Positions 6,542-12,936 of a DNA stretch of 18,629 nucleotides are shown piece by piece (within the stretch, counting starts at the first letter, position 1; each line of letters begins with the position of its first letter). Under the pieces are notes generated by a model. That model ran no database searches and was not told the origin of the DNA. It worked only from the letters and a program-made list of their open reading frames with translations. Source of the DNA: Candidatus Zixiibacteriota bacterium (GTDB lineage Bacteria > RBG-13-66-14 > B26-G2 > WVWN01); NCBI GenBank assembly GCA_030613505.1, contig JAUWLW010000049.1, positions 1-18,629 of the forward strand, read 5' to 3'. Both the position numbers and the translations under genes were made by a program.

Positions 6542-6949
6542 TTATTGATACTTCCATACCGTAATATGGGTCCTAAAAGGAGGTGTCCACCCGAACCCGG
6601 CTGACTCGCCCCAAGGTTGGCCGTTCTTACGGCCTTTTACTATGAGGGCAGCCCCTTCGGGCGGGTCGCTACCTGTCGAGGTACAATTGTAAAAACCGTT
6701 GCCTTGGACCGGATCCCAATGCGAAATAGCCGTATTGAATACTTGTTCTCCGGCGTAGTAAACTTTGCAGGTTACGTCGTTTTCTGGGTTCATCGGGTCC
6801 ATGCAAAAACCCGACACGCCTCCAGGTGGTATGTCGTCGTTTAAAGTTACCGGGCCAGTAACGTCGTCGTCCATCTGGCAGCCCAGGAAACCGGATAAGG
6901 CGATAACAGCGATCCCGCATAAACTTGCGTTACGAATTCCTTTCTTCAT
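6542..6949 (-). CDS. Small lipoprotein of unknown function
   Basis: A 135-aa protein with an N-terminal signal ending in a lipobox-like F-L-G-C. Cys24 would be lipidated, followed by an acidic stretch (QMDDDVTG) as a flexible tether. Phe at -3 is less usual than Leu. The mature part has three more Cys, a VYYAGEQVFN segment and a C-terminal VWKYQ; I recognise no family. The ATG has AGGAGG 7 nt upstream. It stands alone, with no clear terminator right after the stop, and has an operator-like palindrome in its promoter. GC content is lower than that of the neighbouring operons, a possible sign of separate origin. Confidence 0.75.
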   Translation of the reverse strand: MKKGIRNASLCGIAVIALSGFLGCQMDDDVTGPVTLNDDIPPGGVSGFCMDPMNPENDVTCKVYYAGEQVFNTAISHWDPVQGNGFYNCTSTGSDPPEGAALIVKGRKNGQPWGESAGFGWTPPFRTHITVWKYQ

Positions 6950-6983
6950 TTGTTAACCTCCTTTTTTAGGTTAAAATCGCTTT

Positions 6984-6989
6984 CTTATA
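6984..6989 (-). promoter_or_regulatory. Extended -10 element of the lipoprotein gene
   Basis: The minus strand reads TGTGTTATAAG: TATAAG preceded by TGT, the same GTGTTATAA string found at paralogues A and B. The -35 position (7012-7007, CAGATT) is poor and lies inside the palindrome at 7000-7016, so the promoter may depend on a regulator. Confidence 0.5.
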
Positions 6990-6999
6990 ACACAAACCC

Positions 7000-7016
7000 C
7001 TGACAGAATCTGTCAG
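7000..7016. promoter_or_regulatory. Operator-like perfect palindrome over the lipoprotein promoter
   Basis: CTGACAGAATCTGTCAG is a perfect 8-bp inverted repeat around one central base. It starts 10 bp upstream of the -10 element and covers the -35 position, the classic placement for a dimeric repressor or activator. Confidence 0.6.
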
Positions 7017-7223
7017 TTTTAGGGCCGCGGGAACGATAATTCTTTACCTCCTGGAAACGTGGTTTTAGAAGAATATTTTTAGTATTATAGTACGCCCGTC
7101 GTTTTGAGGATTTCCCTCCTTTTAACTAAAACGTTGATTAACCCTCGGTAACGTCGCGAATCAAACCGGACAACCGACTCGCAAAGGCCACTTATTTGGG
7201 TTTATCTCGAGCCGTAAGCAAAC
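7017..7223. other. Gene-free stretch upstream of the lipoprotein gene
   Basis: No coding signal. On the minus strand there are two ribosome-site-like strings (AGGAGG at 7052-7047, AGGAGGG at 7120-7114) with no open frame after them, and an isolated TATAAT (7089-7084) without a -35. They may be worn 5' ends of lost family members, but this is only a guess. Confidence 0.3.
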
Positions 7224-7305
7224 AAACGCCCCCCTTCCGGGGGGCGTTTCGTGCTTCGGTAGGTGCGGTTTACTTGAAGATGGACTTTACGCGGCCCAGG
7301 CTCGT
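7224..7305. repeat. Direct repeat, left copy (3' end plus terminator of paralogue E)
   Basis: 80 of 82 bases are identical to 8165-8246, in the same orientation, 941 bp apart. It contains a full copy of E's terminator hairpin (7224-7249, minus) and the codons for the last residues of the family tail. Confidence 0.95.
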
Positions 7306-7314
7306 GGGCCGTAT
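7270..7314 (-). pseudogene. Stub of a second paralogue-E copy (tail only)
   Basis: The minus strand reads IRPTSLGRVKSIFK-stop, identical in the tail to paralogue E, but an in-frame TAG lies directly upstream and no body is present. The tail is undamaged, so the truncation is recent compared with the stub at 6290. Confidence 0.85.
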
Positions 7315-7347
7315 CTACGGCATCGCAAAATTCGCCCCCGAAAAACG

Positions 7348-7376
7348 TTGACTAACTTTCCGGCATAGCGTAAAAT
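7348..7376 (+). promoter_or_regulatory. Promoter of secreted paralogue D
   Basis: TTGACT (7348-7353), 17-nt spacer, TAAAAT (7371-7376). The leader to the ATG at 7457 would be about 75 nt. Confidence 0.7.
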
Positions 7377-7456
7377 GGGTTAATAAAAGAGTCGGCGGTT
7401 CCGTCGGCTCAGTTAGGGATGGTTCCTTACGTTAGACCCATAGTAGGAGGTAAGTG

Positions 7457-8092
7457 ATGAAACGTTCCGTAGTTTTTATCTTGGCTGTCGCCCTTACGTT
7501 GGGCGTCGCCTCGCTGGTTTTTGCCCACGGTAAGCAGGTTACCGTTACCATCGGTTCCGGGGGAAACGTAATCCCGTGGTGGCCTTCCTTTTTCCCTACC
7601 GGCACCCGCGTACAGATGCTCTACGACCAGAGTAGGATTAATTACGCCGGCACCATCAACGAGTTTGAGCTCGAAAAAACCTCGACGGCCACGGGTACTT
7701 TCACCAACGTTAAGTTCTACCTGTGCCATACCAAATTATCCGCGTTGACTACGAACTTCAGTAATAACTACAGCGGCACCCCCGTACTGGTAGCCTCGTC
7801 CGCTTCCTACGTCGTCCCGGCCCGAACCGGGTTTTACCCGATACCGATGACTACGACCTTCAAATACAATAATACGGACAACCTAATCTTAGAAATAAGC
7901 TGGGTACGGGGTTCGGGGTCCTCTTGTGCCCTCCGATGCGGTAGCCTTACCGCGCACCGGTTGTGGGCCCGAAGCCCGACGGCGTCGACGGGGAGCGTGG
8001 ATGGCGTAGGCTACAACGGCCGGATTTCGTTCTCTTATTACACGGCGGTATCGCCAACCAGCTTAGGCCGCGTCAAGGCCATGTACGAATAG
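7457..8092 (+). CDS. Secreted protein D of the 'SLGRVK-tail' paralogue family
   Basis: A 211-aa exported protein. The signal peptide is about residues 1-24 (VFA|HG). Family blocks are IPWWPSFFPTGTRVQMLYDQ, INYAGTINEFELEK, FYLCHTKLSAL, FSNNYSGTPVLV, FKYNNTDNLILEISW and the tail SPTSLGRVKAMYE. I start it at the ATG at 7457, 6 nt after AGGAGG, rather than the adjoining GTG at 7454, which would be only 3 nt away. It has its own promoter and terminator. It lies between the two copies of an 82-bp direct repeat, so the whole transcription unit could be lost by recombination. It is AT-richer than B. Function unknown. Confidence 0.85.
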   Translation: MKRSVVFILAVALTLGVASLVFAHGKQVTVTIGSGGNVIPWWPSFFPTGTRVQMLYDQSRINYAGTINEFELEKTSTATGTFTNVKFYLCHTKLSALTTNFSNNYSGTPVLVASSASYVVPARTGFYPIPMTTTFKYNNTDNLILEISWVRGSGSSCALRCGSLTAHRLWARSPTASTGSVDGVGYNGRISFSYYTAVSPTSLGRVKAMYE

Positions 8093-8108
8093 CTTAATAT
8101 AGCCCTCG

Positions 8109-8135
8109 AAAACCCCGCCGCCCGGCGGGGTTTTT
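8109..8135 (+). terminator. Intrinsic terminator of secreted paralogue D
   Basis: The stem AACCCCGCC/GGCGGGGTT is followed by T5. It is nearly the same as the terminator of paralogue C. Confidence 0.9.
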
Positions 8136-8162
8136 ATTTGTACCGAAAGGGGAGCCGCAAAT

Positions 8163-8190
8163 AAAAACGCCCCCCTTCCGGGGGGCGTTT
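8163..8190 (-). terminator. Intrinsic terminator of secreted paralogue E
   Basis: The stem AACGCCCCCC/GGGGGGCGTT with loop TTCC is followed on the minus strand by five T (8167-8163). It is convergent with the terminator of D about 30 bp away. Confidence 0.9.
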
Positions 8191-8246
8191 CGTGCTTCGG
8201 TAGGTGCGGTTTACTTGAAGATGGACTTCACGCGGCCCAGGCTTGT
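8165..8246. repeat. Direct repeat, right copy (in situ 3' end of paralogue E)
   Basis: This is the functional copy of the repeat at 7224-7305 (80/82 identical). It covers E's terminator, the gap and the last 12 codons of gene E. Confidence 0.95.
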
Positions 8247-8849
8247 CGGCGCGACGCCGACGTAGCCGATGGTGATGCGGCCGCGCTGGTCGTAGTTGGT
8301 GGTAACGGACCCGCTCGAGGCGGTCGCGTTATACGCCCATATACGGCCGTGCGAGCCGCGCGAGTTGATCTGGAAGTCGGAGCGGCTGCCGGAACCGCTG
8401 GTCCAGGAAACCTCTATGAGGAGGTTGTAGGTCCGGTTATAAGTGAAGTTCGTCGGCTCAACTATCGTGAACCAGGTACTTCCGCCCATCGCCGGGATTA
8501 CTTTAGTACCGCTGAATACGGTTACGGGTGTTTGGCCGCCGTAGTTGGCCACGAAGTTCGTGGTGACGTGCGTAAGGGTCGTATGGCTGAGCAGGATTTT
8601 ACACCCAGTGAAGGTGCTCGGCGTTCTAATCCCGCCTGTATAGGATATGAGCTCAACCTTGGATACCGCGCCCGCTTCCGTAATATTGCTCTTGTCCCAG
8701 ATCGTCTGCCACCTCATCGCGGCCTGGGCCGCCCAGAACGGAATGGTGTTCCCGCCTGTGTTCCCGCCGCCGACGAGGAACACGCCGGCGCTGGCTGCGG
8801 TGGCCGTCGCGACGACGAGCGCCAGCGTTAACAACGCGTACTTTTTCAT
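8211..8849 (-). CDS. Secreted protein E of the 'SLGRVK-tail' paralogue family
   Basis: A 212-aa exported protein. The signal peptide is about residues 1-21 (ASA|GV). Family blocks are NTIPFWAAQAAMRWQTIW, an LLSHTTLTHV block in place of LCHT, FVANYGGQTPVTVF, FTYNRTYNLLIEVSW and the tail APTSLGRVKSIFK. It has only one Cys, unlike A, B and F, so the Cys pattern is not conserved. I start it at the ATG at 8849 (GGAGG 6 nt upstream) and not at the adjoining TTG. It is the source of, or sister to, the truncated copies at 7270 and probably 6290. Function unknown. Confidence 0.85.
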   Translation of the reverse strand: MKKYALLTLALVVATATAASAGVFLVGGGNTGGNTIPFWAAQAAMRWQTIWDKSNITEAGAVSKVELISYTGGIRTPSTFTGCKILLSHTTLTHVTTNFVANYGGQTPVTVFSGTKVIPAMGGSTWFTIVEPTNFTYNRTYNLLIEVSWTSGSGSRSDFQINSRGSHGRIWAYNATASSGSVTTNYDQRGRITIGYVGVAPTSLGRVKSIFK

Positions 8850-8901
8850 CAAATTCCTCCTTTAGTAACAAACGCTTTTGCGTGTAGTCTATAGGTTTTG
8901 G

Positions 8902-8930
8902 AGTTAAACATAGTTATTTTAGAATTGCAA
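8902..8930 (-). promoter_or_regulatory. Weak candidate promoter of secreted paralogue E
   Basis: Minus strand TTGCAA (8930-8925) then 17 nt then TTAACT (8907-8902). The -35 is like that of paralogue B but the -10 matches at only three positions. Confidence 0.3.
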
Positions 8931-8954
8931 CAAAAAAATAAAGGCCCCGGGGCC
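8931..8954 (-). terminator. Possible second minus-strand terminator between E and F
   Basis: GGCCCCGGGGCC (8943-8954) is self-complementary and is followed on the minus strand by TTTATTTTTTT. Gene F already has a terminator at 9013-9044, so this may be the leftover of another lost 3' end. The loop would be very tight. Confidence 0.35.
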
Positions 8955-9012
8955 GGGTAATTTGATGGGCGGACCCTTACGTGACCGCCGCCGCCGCCCC
9001 GCGTCGGCTACG

Positions 9013-9044
9013 AAAAAACGCCCCTCCCAAGCGAGAGGGGCGTT
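9013..9044 (-). terminator. Intrinsic terminator of secreted paralogue F
   Basis: The stem AACGCCCCTC/GAGGGGCGTT is followed on the minus strand by six T (9018-9013). Confidence 0.9.
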
Positions 9045-9069
9045 CTCAAATTGAGGCGTTTTACCGGTA

Positions 9070-9708
9070 CTACCGGAAAAGCGTTTTTACGCGGCCCAGG
9101 CTCGAAGGCGTAACGCCGGTCATGGTCCCGATGTGGAGGCGGATGCATTGGCCCGACCTTTGGACGGAGCCCGAGGAAGCGGTATGGCTCCACGCGTAAA
9201 CGCGGCCGGTACTGGCGGCCGACCGCCAGCAGGCGATATTGGTCCGGCTACTGCCATTCCACCGGACCTCCATAAGTAAGTTATCGGAGTTATTATAGTT
9301 GAACTTGTCGGGTGTTATGCCTATGTCGAAATAGCCGGAGCCGGTAAAAGCGAGGTCGCCGCCGGTACGGACCTGGACCGGCGTTTTGCCGGTATAATTG
9401 TTATTAAACGTGCTTTCTAACTGGGTCTTGGTGGAGTGGCATAGCCAGACGCGGACGTCGTTGTACGTGCCGGAAAGCGTGCTGCTCTTCTCGAACTCAA
9501 CGACGTTTATGTAACCGGCGGTGTTAATGTCGCTTTTTAACCATAGGCACTGAAACCGGCACGAACTGTAGGAGGCTCCCCACCAGGGTATAACATTGCC
9601 CGCGGCGTGGGTCCCGATGGTTACTACCTTGCCGTGGTCCTCGGCCGCCGCCGGCGCGAAGCTCAACGCGACGGCTAGAGCCGTAGTTACGAGTAACGCT
9701 TTCTTCAT
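9070..9708 (-). CDS. Secreted protein F of the 'SLGRVK-tail' paralogue family
   Basis: A 212-aa exported protein closest to A and B. The signal peptide is about residues 1-22 (PAAA|ED). It shares NVIPWWGASYSSCRFQCLW, INTAGYINVVEFEKS, VWLCHSTKTQLESTF, NNYTGKTPVQV, GSGYFDIGIT, FNYNNSDNLLMEVRW and HIGTM with A. The tail is TPSSLGRVKTLFR, the only member with Ser in place of Thr at the second position. GGAGG with a T-free spacer lies 7 nt before the ATG. It is monocistronic, with its own promoter and terminator. Function unknown. Confidence 0.85.
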   Translation of the reverse strand: MKKALLVTTALAVALSFAPAAAEDHGKVVTIGTHAAGNVIPWWGASYSSCRFQCLWLKSDINTAGYINVVEFEKSSTLSGTYNDVRVWLCHSTKTQLESTFNNNYTGKTPVQVRTGGDLAFTGSGYFDIGITPDKFNYNNSDNLLMEVRWNGSSRTNIACWRSAASTGRVYAWSHTASSGSVQRSGQCIRLHIGTMTGVTPSSLGRVKTLFR

Positions 9709-9767
9709 CGTTTTTCCTCCTTGTTCGGATTTTGTGTCGAGATTACTTTTAAAATACTACGCTCGTG

Positions 9768-9796
9768 ATTCTAATTTAATTCACTCTTTTAAGCAA
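9768..9796 (-). promoter_or_regulatory. Promoter of secreted paralogue F
   Basis: Minus strand: TTGCTT (9796-9791), 17-nt spacer, TAGAAT (9773-9768). The -35 abuts the T tract of the terminator of the upstream glycosyltransferase gene. Confidence 0.65.
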
Positions 9797-9797
9797 C

Positions 9798-9821
9798 AAA
9801 AAAATCACGGCCCCCCGGCCG
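9798..9821 (-). terminator. Intrinsic terminator of the glycosyltransferase gene
   Basis: The short stem CGGCC/GGCCG (9808-9821) has a C4 loop and is followed on the minus strand by GTGA and seven T (9804-9798). Confidence 0.65.
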
Positions 9822-9825
9822 CGCG

Positions 9826-11295
9826 TCATAGCCGCCACACGGCGAAGCCCTCGGCCATCGTCAGCCTTTCGTGGGCGTCGTCGATGTACCTCTGGACGTC
9901 GTTCGACATCAGGCCGTGGAACCGCATATCCACCACCAGGTACCGCGCGCCGGCGGCCTCGTACTTCTCCACCAAGCTCGCGAACAGCGCCGCGTCCTTC
10001 GCCAGCGGCCCCTTGGGCGACAATATCCACCCTTTGCGGTTGCAGTAGTACAGCCACTGCGGGCCGCCGTTGTTGAAGGTGATTATGGGCGCGGCCGTCG
10101 CGTCGATAGAATTGAGATAAGCACCCGCCTGCACCGCGGCGTCGTTCACCCGCACGAACGAGCGGAACTTCCCCGTGAACGACGGCGCCGCCGCGGCCAG
10201 GAGCAGCGCCGTCGCTACCGCTACCGCTTTACCCAAGGAGTTACGCCCCAAGAGCTTAATCCCCTCCGCGGCGGCGTAACCGCCCGCCAGCGCCGCCGGC
10301 GCCGCCAGCGGCAGCGAGTAGTAGTCGTGGTCGTACGCGCCGCGCGCCAGCACCACCAGGTAGAAGACGACGACGCCCAGCCACGTCAAGATCTTGTATC
10401 GGAAGTCGGTCCGCCGCGCGACGAGCAGCGCCGCGCCGGCCAGCGCCAAGATGATTCCCGGCCAGGTGAGGACGTTCGCGGCTATGTTCTCGACGAGCAT
10501 CTTGCGGTAGAAGTCGCTCGAGGCGAGCGTCGACAGCGTGGCCCACTTGTCGCCCGCGACCCAGATGCCGAAGGTGAGCCCCGTCTTCAAGTAGAGTTGG
10601 TGCGCGTGGTAGTACCACATCGCCGCCGGCACGAACGCCCCCGCCAGCACGAGCCACGGCGCCGGCGAGCGCAGCTCCCCCCGCCGGTAGCGCAGCGCCA
10701 ATACGACGAATAAGATGAGCAGGTGGAACGCGGTGAGCTTGAGCGCGCCCGCCAGCGCCAGCAAGGCCGCGGCGTCGAAGAAGTCGCCCGTCCGGCCCTC
10801 GTCCAGCCAGCGCAGGAAGAAGAACGCCGAGCCCAGCGACGCCGCCAACACCCAGCTCTCCGGCATGAACGCCCGCCCCATAAAGCCCGCGACCGGGGAG
10901 ACGGCGAAGAGGAACGTCGCCGCCAATGCCGCGCCGGGCGTTATCAATCGACGTCCGATTTTATAGACGAAGAATAACTGGAGGGCGTAGGCCGCGAGCG
11001 CGAGCAGCCGCCCCAGCCACTCGCGGACGCCGGCGACGTGGTAGAGGGCGGCGACCGCGTACGAGTAAAGCGGGAACTCCGTCTCGCAGTAGTTCGGGCC
11101 CGGGCCGCCCCAGTCGCCGGCGGGGTAGAAGAAGTTCATGCCGTCGGCGGCGAAGTTGCGCGCGATGGCCGCGGTGTCGGCCTGGCGCCAGGCGTGATGC
11201 CCCAAAAGCGGCCGGTCGAAGCCGTAGAGCTTTTGCCCCAGCGCGAGCGCTATCAGCGCCGCCGCCCAGAACGCCGTTCTCTTGTAGAAGGCCAT
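9826..11295 (-). CDS. GT-C membrane glycosyltransferase, family 39 (ArnT/PMT)-like
   Basis: A 489-aa polytopic membrane protein. One N-terminal membrane segment (about residues 7-20) is followed by a periplasmic loop with HHAWRQADT, where Asp40 is the likely catalytic base of GT-C enzymes. A second acidic motif, ETEFPLYSY, is near residue 90. Many hydrophobic segments follow up to about residue 370, then a ~110-residue soluble C-terminal domain. Such enzymes move a sugar from a polyprenyl-phosphate carrier to lipid or protein outside the inner membrane; donor and acceptor are unknown here. There is no Shine-Dalgarno: seven T directly precede the ATG. It has its own promoter and terminator. 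A 31-bp relic of its 3' end lies at 6351-6381. Confidence 0.8.
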   Translation of the reverse strand: MAFYKRTAFWAAALIALALGQKLYGFDRPLLGHHAWRQADTAAIARNFAADGMNFFYPAGDWGGPGPNYCETEFPLYSYAVAALYHVAGVREWLGRLLALAAYALQLFFVYKIGRRLITPGAALAATFLFAVSPVAGFMGRAFMPESWVLAASLGSAFFFLRWLDEGRTGDFFDAAALLALAGALKLTAFHLLILFVVLALRYRRGELRSPAPWLVLAGAFVPAAMWYYHAHQLYLKTGLTFGIWVAGDKWATLSTLASSDFYRKMLVENIAANVLTWPGIILALAGAALLVARRTDFRYKILTWLGVVVFYLVVLARGAYDHDYYSLPLAAPAALAGGYAAAEGIKLLGRNSLGKAVAVATALLLAAAAPSFTGKFRSFVRVNDAAVQAGAYLNSIDATAAPIITFNNGGPQWLYYCNRKGWILSPKGPLAKDAALFASLVEKYEAAGARYLVVDMRFHGLMSNDVQRYIDDAHERLTMAEGFAVWRL

Positions 11296-11321
11296 AAAAA
11301 AACCGCCCGCGTATCGGCGGC

Positions 11322-11350
11322 ATCATAGCACGGGCGCGGGCGGCGGTCAA
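11322..11350 (-). promoter_or_regulatory. Promoter of the glycosyltransferase gene
   Basis: Minus strand: TTGACC (11350-11345), 17-nt spacer, TATGAT (11327-11322) with an extended -10 (TGC). The predicted start near 11315 leaves a leader of only about 20 nt without a ribosome site. Confidence 0.7.
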
Positions 11351-11359
11351 TTACGGCAC

Positions 11360-11384
11360 AAAAAAACCCGGCCGCCGGGCCGGG
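11360..11384 (-). terminator. Intrinsic terminator of the RelB/DinJ-like gene
   Basis: The stem CCCGGC/GCCGGG is followed on the minus strand by seven T (11366-11360). It starts 3 nt past the stop of the gene at 11387. Confidence 0.8.
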
Positions 11385-11386
11385 CC

Positions 11387-11626
11387 TTACTTGAAGTGCT
11401 CTTGCTCCACCTCGATTACTATCTCCGACGGGCGCGGCGGCGCCACGCCGCCTTCGGCCAGAAGTTCGCGAAACGGCGCCGCGCCCTTGGCGCGCAGGCA
11501 ATACCGAAGCGCGAGCAGGATGAGGTCCGCGACGGAGATACCGGCCTTTTCGGCGAGCTCCTTCGCCGTCTTCTCGTCGTCCGGCAGGATCTGGAGCATT
11601 ACGAGATTGCTTTCGTCCTTCGGCAT
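11387..11626 (-). CDS. Small RelB/DinJ-like (ribbon-helix-helix) protein, no toxin beside it
   Basis: A 79-aa protein from the ATG at 11626, or 84 aa from the ATG at 11641. I prefer the inner start because GGGTGA lies 7 nt upstream, while the outer ATG has no ribosome site and is only about 8 nt from the predicted transcript start. The layout of a short beta strand (VMLQILPDD), a helix (KTAKELAEKAG), then ISVADLILLALRYCLRAKGAAPF recalls RelB/DinJ antitoxins, where G-[IL]-S-x-x-x-A/D-I is followed by a hydrophobic helix and G-x-x-P-F. If so it would bind DNA as a dimer. There is no toxin gene on either side. The match is by pattern only; a plain hypothetical protein remains possible. Confidence 0.6.
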   Translation of the reverse strand: MPKDESNLVMLQILPDDEKTAKELAEKAGISVADLILLALRYCLRAKGAAPFRELLAEGGVAPPRPSEIVIEVEQEHFK

Positions 11627-11655
11627 GTTGTCGTCACCCATATATTAGGGCTAAG

Positions 11656-11684
11656 ATTATAATAACCAGCGCGAGTTTTTTCAA
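11656..11684 (-). promoter_or_regulatory. Promoter of the RelB/DinJ-like gene
   Basis: Minus strand: TTGAAA (11684-11679), 17-nt spacer, perfect TATAAT (11661-11656). This is one of the strongest promoters in the window. Confidence 0.75.
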
Positions 11685-11702
11685 CCCTAAAAGCGGCGCG
11701 GC

Positions 11703-12305
11703 TTACAGATAAACGCCGATTCCGGCCGTAATTTCGACCACGTCCGGGTGGCCGTCGCGGTAGTAGAAGCCGTCGTTCATGTCCCAAAAAGCTAGTTGGT
11801 CGCCCGCGATCGTCACGTACCGGGGGGAAAACTCGGCGTAAACTTTATCGGTAACTCGGGCCCGGACCCCCGCTCCCCACAGGGCGAGAACGTGTACCGT
11901 GTTCGGATAATCTAGCTCCCGCCACAAAACGCCGGCCTTATTAATTTCGTACATTACGCCGACGCCCGCCACCGCGTACGTATACAGGCGCCAAATCCGA
12001 GTTCCTACGGTCAGCGCCGCGGTAGTCGGTATTTGGATCCGCTCGTCGGGCGGGAAATATTCCGGGATCCAGATTCCGTCCCTGTCGCTTTCCGCGCTCG
12101 CCGCGACGGCGAACTCCGCGGCGAACGGCTCCCGGAAGTGCCACGCCAATTTTGCGCCGCCGCCGTGGCTCACCCCGCCGAATCCGTCGAAGTAATCGTA
12201 ATCCGGGGAGGTGTTGAGCCGGTAGTAGCCGGCTACGCCGACGTCCCCGCCCGAGGCCGCGGCCGCGAACGCGAGCAGGAGGAATAATATGTTTATTTTT
12301 TTCAT
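11703..12305 (-). CDS. Outer-membrane beta-barrel-like protein 3 of the operon
   Basis: A 200-aa exported protein. The signal peptide is about residues 1-18 (K-K start, LLLAFAAAASG). The mature part alternates polar and hydrophobic residues and is rich in Gly, Tyr and Trp, as in small eight-stranded barrels. It ends in VEITAGIGVYL, a final strand suited to barrel insertion. It is clearly paralogous to the next gene upstream: both have GGGAxxxWxFxxPxxAEFAVAASA, a F[FP]P-x6-[QL]-[IL]P[TV]TAALT block, ALWGAG/GIWGAGxR, EFSPRY and a DGHxD near the end. AAGGGGA lies 9 nt before the ATG. It starts 16 nt after the preceding gene. Function unknown. Confidence 0.75.
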   Translation of the reverse strand: MKKINILFLLLAFAAAASGGDVGVAGYYRLNTSPDYDYFDGFGGVSHGGGAKLAWHFREPFAAEFAVAASAESDRDGIWIPEYFPPDERIQIPTTAALTVGTRIWRLYTYAVAGVGVMYEINKAGVLWRELDYPNTVHVLALWGAGVRARVTDKVYAEFSPRYVTIAGDQLAFWDMNDGFYYRDGHPDVVEITAGIGVYL

Positions 12306-12321
12306 GTCCGTCCCCTTAGCG

Positions 12322-12918
12322 TTAGAGGGTAAAACCCGCTCCCAAGAACAACGTTATTTTGTCCGCATGCCCGTCGCTGTAATGGCGGTCGTCGCCGGCC
12401 TCCGTCGATAGGAGTTCTTTCCCTCCGAGGTGGAAGTAGCGGGGCGAGAATTCGACGTAGAACCTGCCCGGCAGCTGTACGCGAATCCCCGCGCCCCATA
12501 TCCCCAGCGGGCCCGTTTCCAGTACGGGTTCGACTTCCGCCTCGGCGAAGCGGTATCGCTCTACGTATAAGCCGCCGCCGGCCAGCGCGTAAAAGGTTAC
12601 CGGCCCGAGGTCCGCGGCGCTGGTGAGGGCCGCGGTGACCGGAAGCTGGAGTCGGTGCGCGGGGAAAAAGTGGCTCGGCGGGACCCGTAGGTAGGGTTTA
12701 CGGTCCGTGGCGCTCGCCGCGACGGCGAACTCCGCGCCTAGGGGGCCGAAGAAGTCCCACGTTATTATCGCCCCGCCGCCCTGCGCCGCCCGCTCGAAGT
12801 CGTAGTAGCGATTTACGAGGGCGACGTCGCCTTGATAAAACGCGCCGATGCGGAAGTTCCGCGCTTCCGCGCCTAACGCCGCGGGCACGAGCAAAAGTAA
12901 AAGAAACGCCCTGGGCAA
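12322..12918 (-). CDS. Outer-membrane beta-barrel-like protein 2 of the operon
   Basis: A 198-aa exported protein and tandem paralogue of the 11703-12305 product (shared GGGAIITWDFFGPLGAEF, IWGAGIRVQ, FYVEFSPRY). The signal peptide is about residues 1-17 (LLLLLVPAALGA). I start it at TTG 12918, 8 nt after AGGAGG. The in-frame GTG at 12927 overlaps the ribosome site and is unlikely. The C-terminal strand KITLFLGAGFTL fits an outer-membrane protein. The ribosome site lies in the 18-nt gap after the stop of the gene before it, which indicates an operon. No catalytic motif. Size and strand pattern fit an eight-stranded barrel, but no named family was recognised. Confidence 0.72.
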   Translation of the reverse strand: MPRAFLLLLLVPAALGAEARNFRIGAFYQGDVALVNRYYDFERAAQGGGAIITWDFFGPLGAEFAVAASATDRKPYLRVPPSHFFPAHRLQLPVTAALTSAADLGPVTFYALAGGGLYVERYRFAEAEVEPVLETGPLGIWGAGIRVQLPGRFYVEFSPRYFHLGGKELLSTEAGDDRHYSDGHADKITLFLGAGFTL

Positions 12919-12936
12919 TTCCGACACCTCCTCTCT

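Noticed and set aside
7127-7165. A second copy of the paralogue D promoter (TTGATT with similar flanks)
   Set aside because: About 17 of the first 21 bases resemble 7341-7361, but the match fades and no -10 or gene follows. It could be chance or an old relic.
11303-11320. Attenuator hairpin (CCGCC/GGCGG followed by seven T) directly before the glycosyltransferase ATG
   Set aside because: The predicted transcript starts within or after the first arm, so the hairpin would not form in the mRNA.
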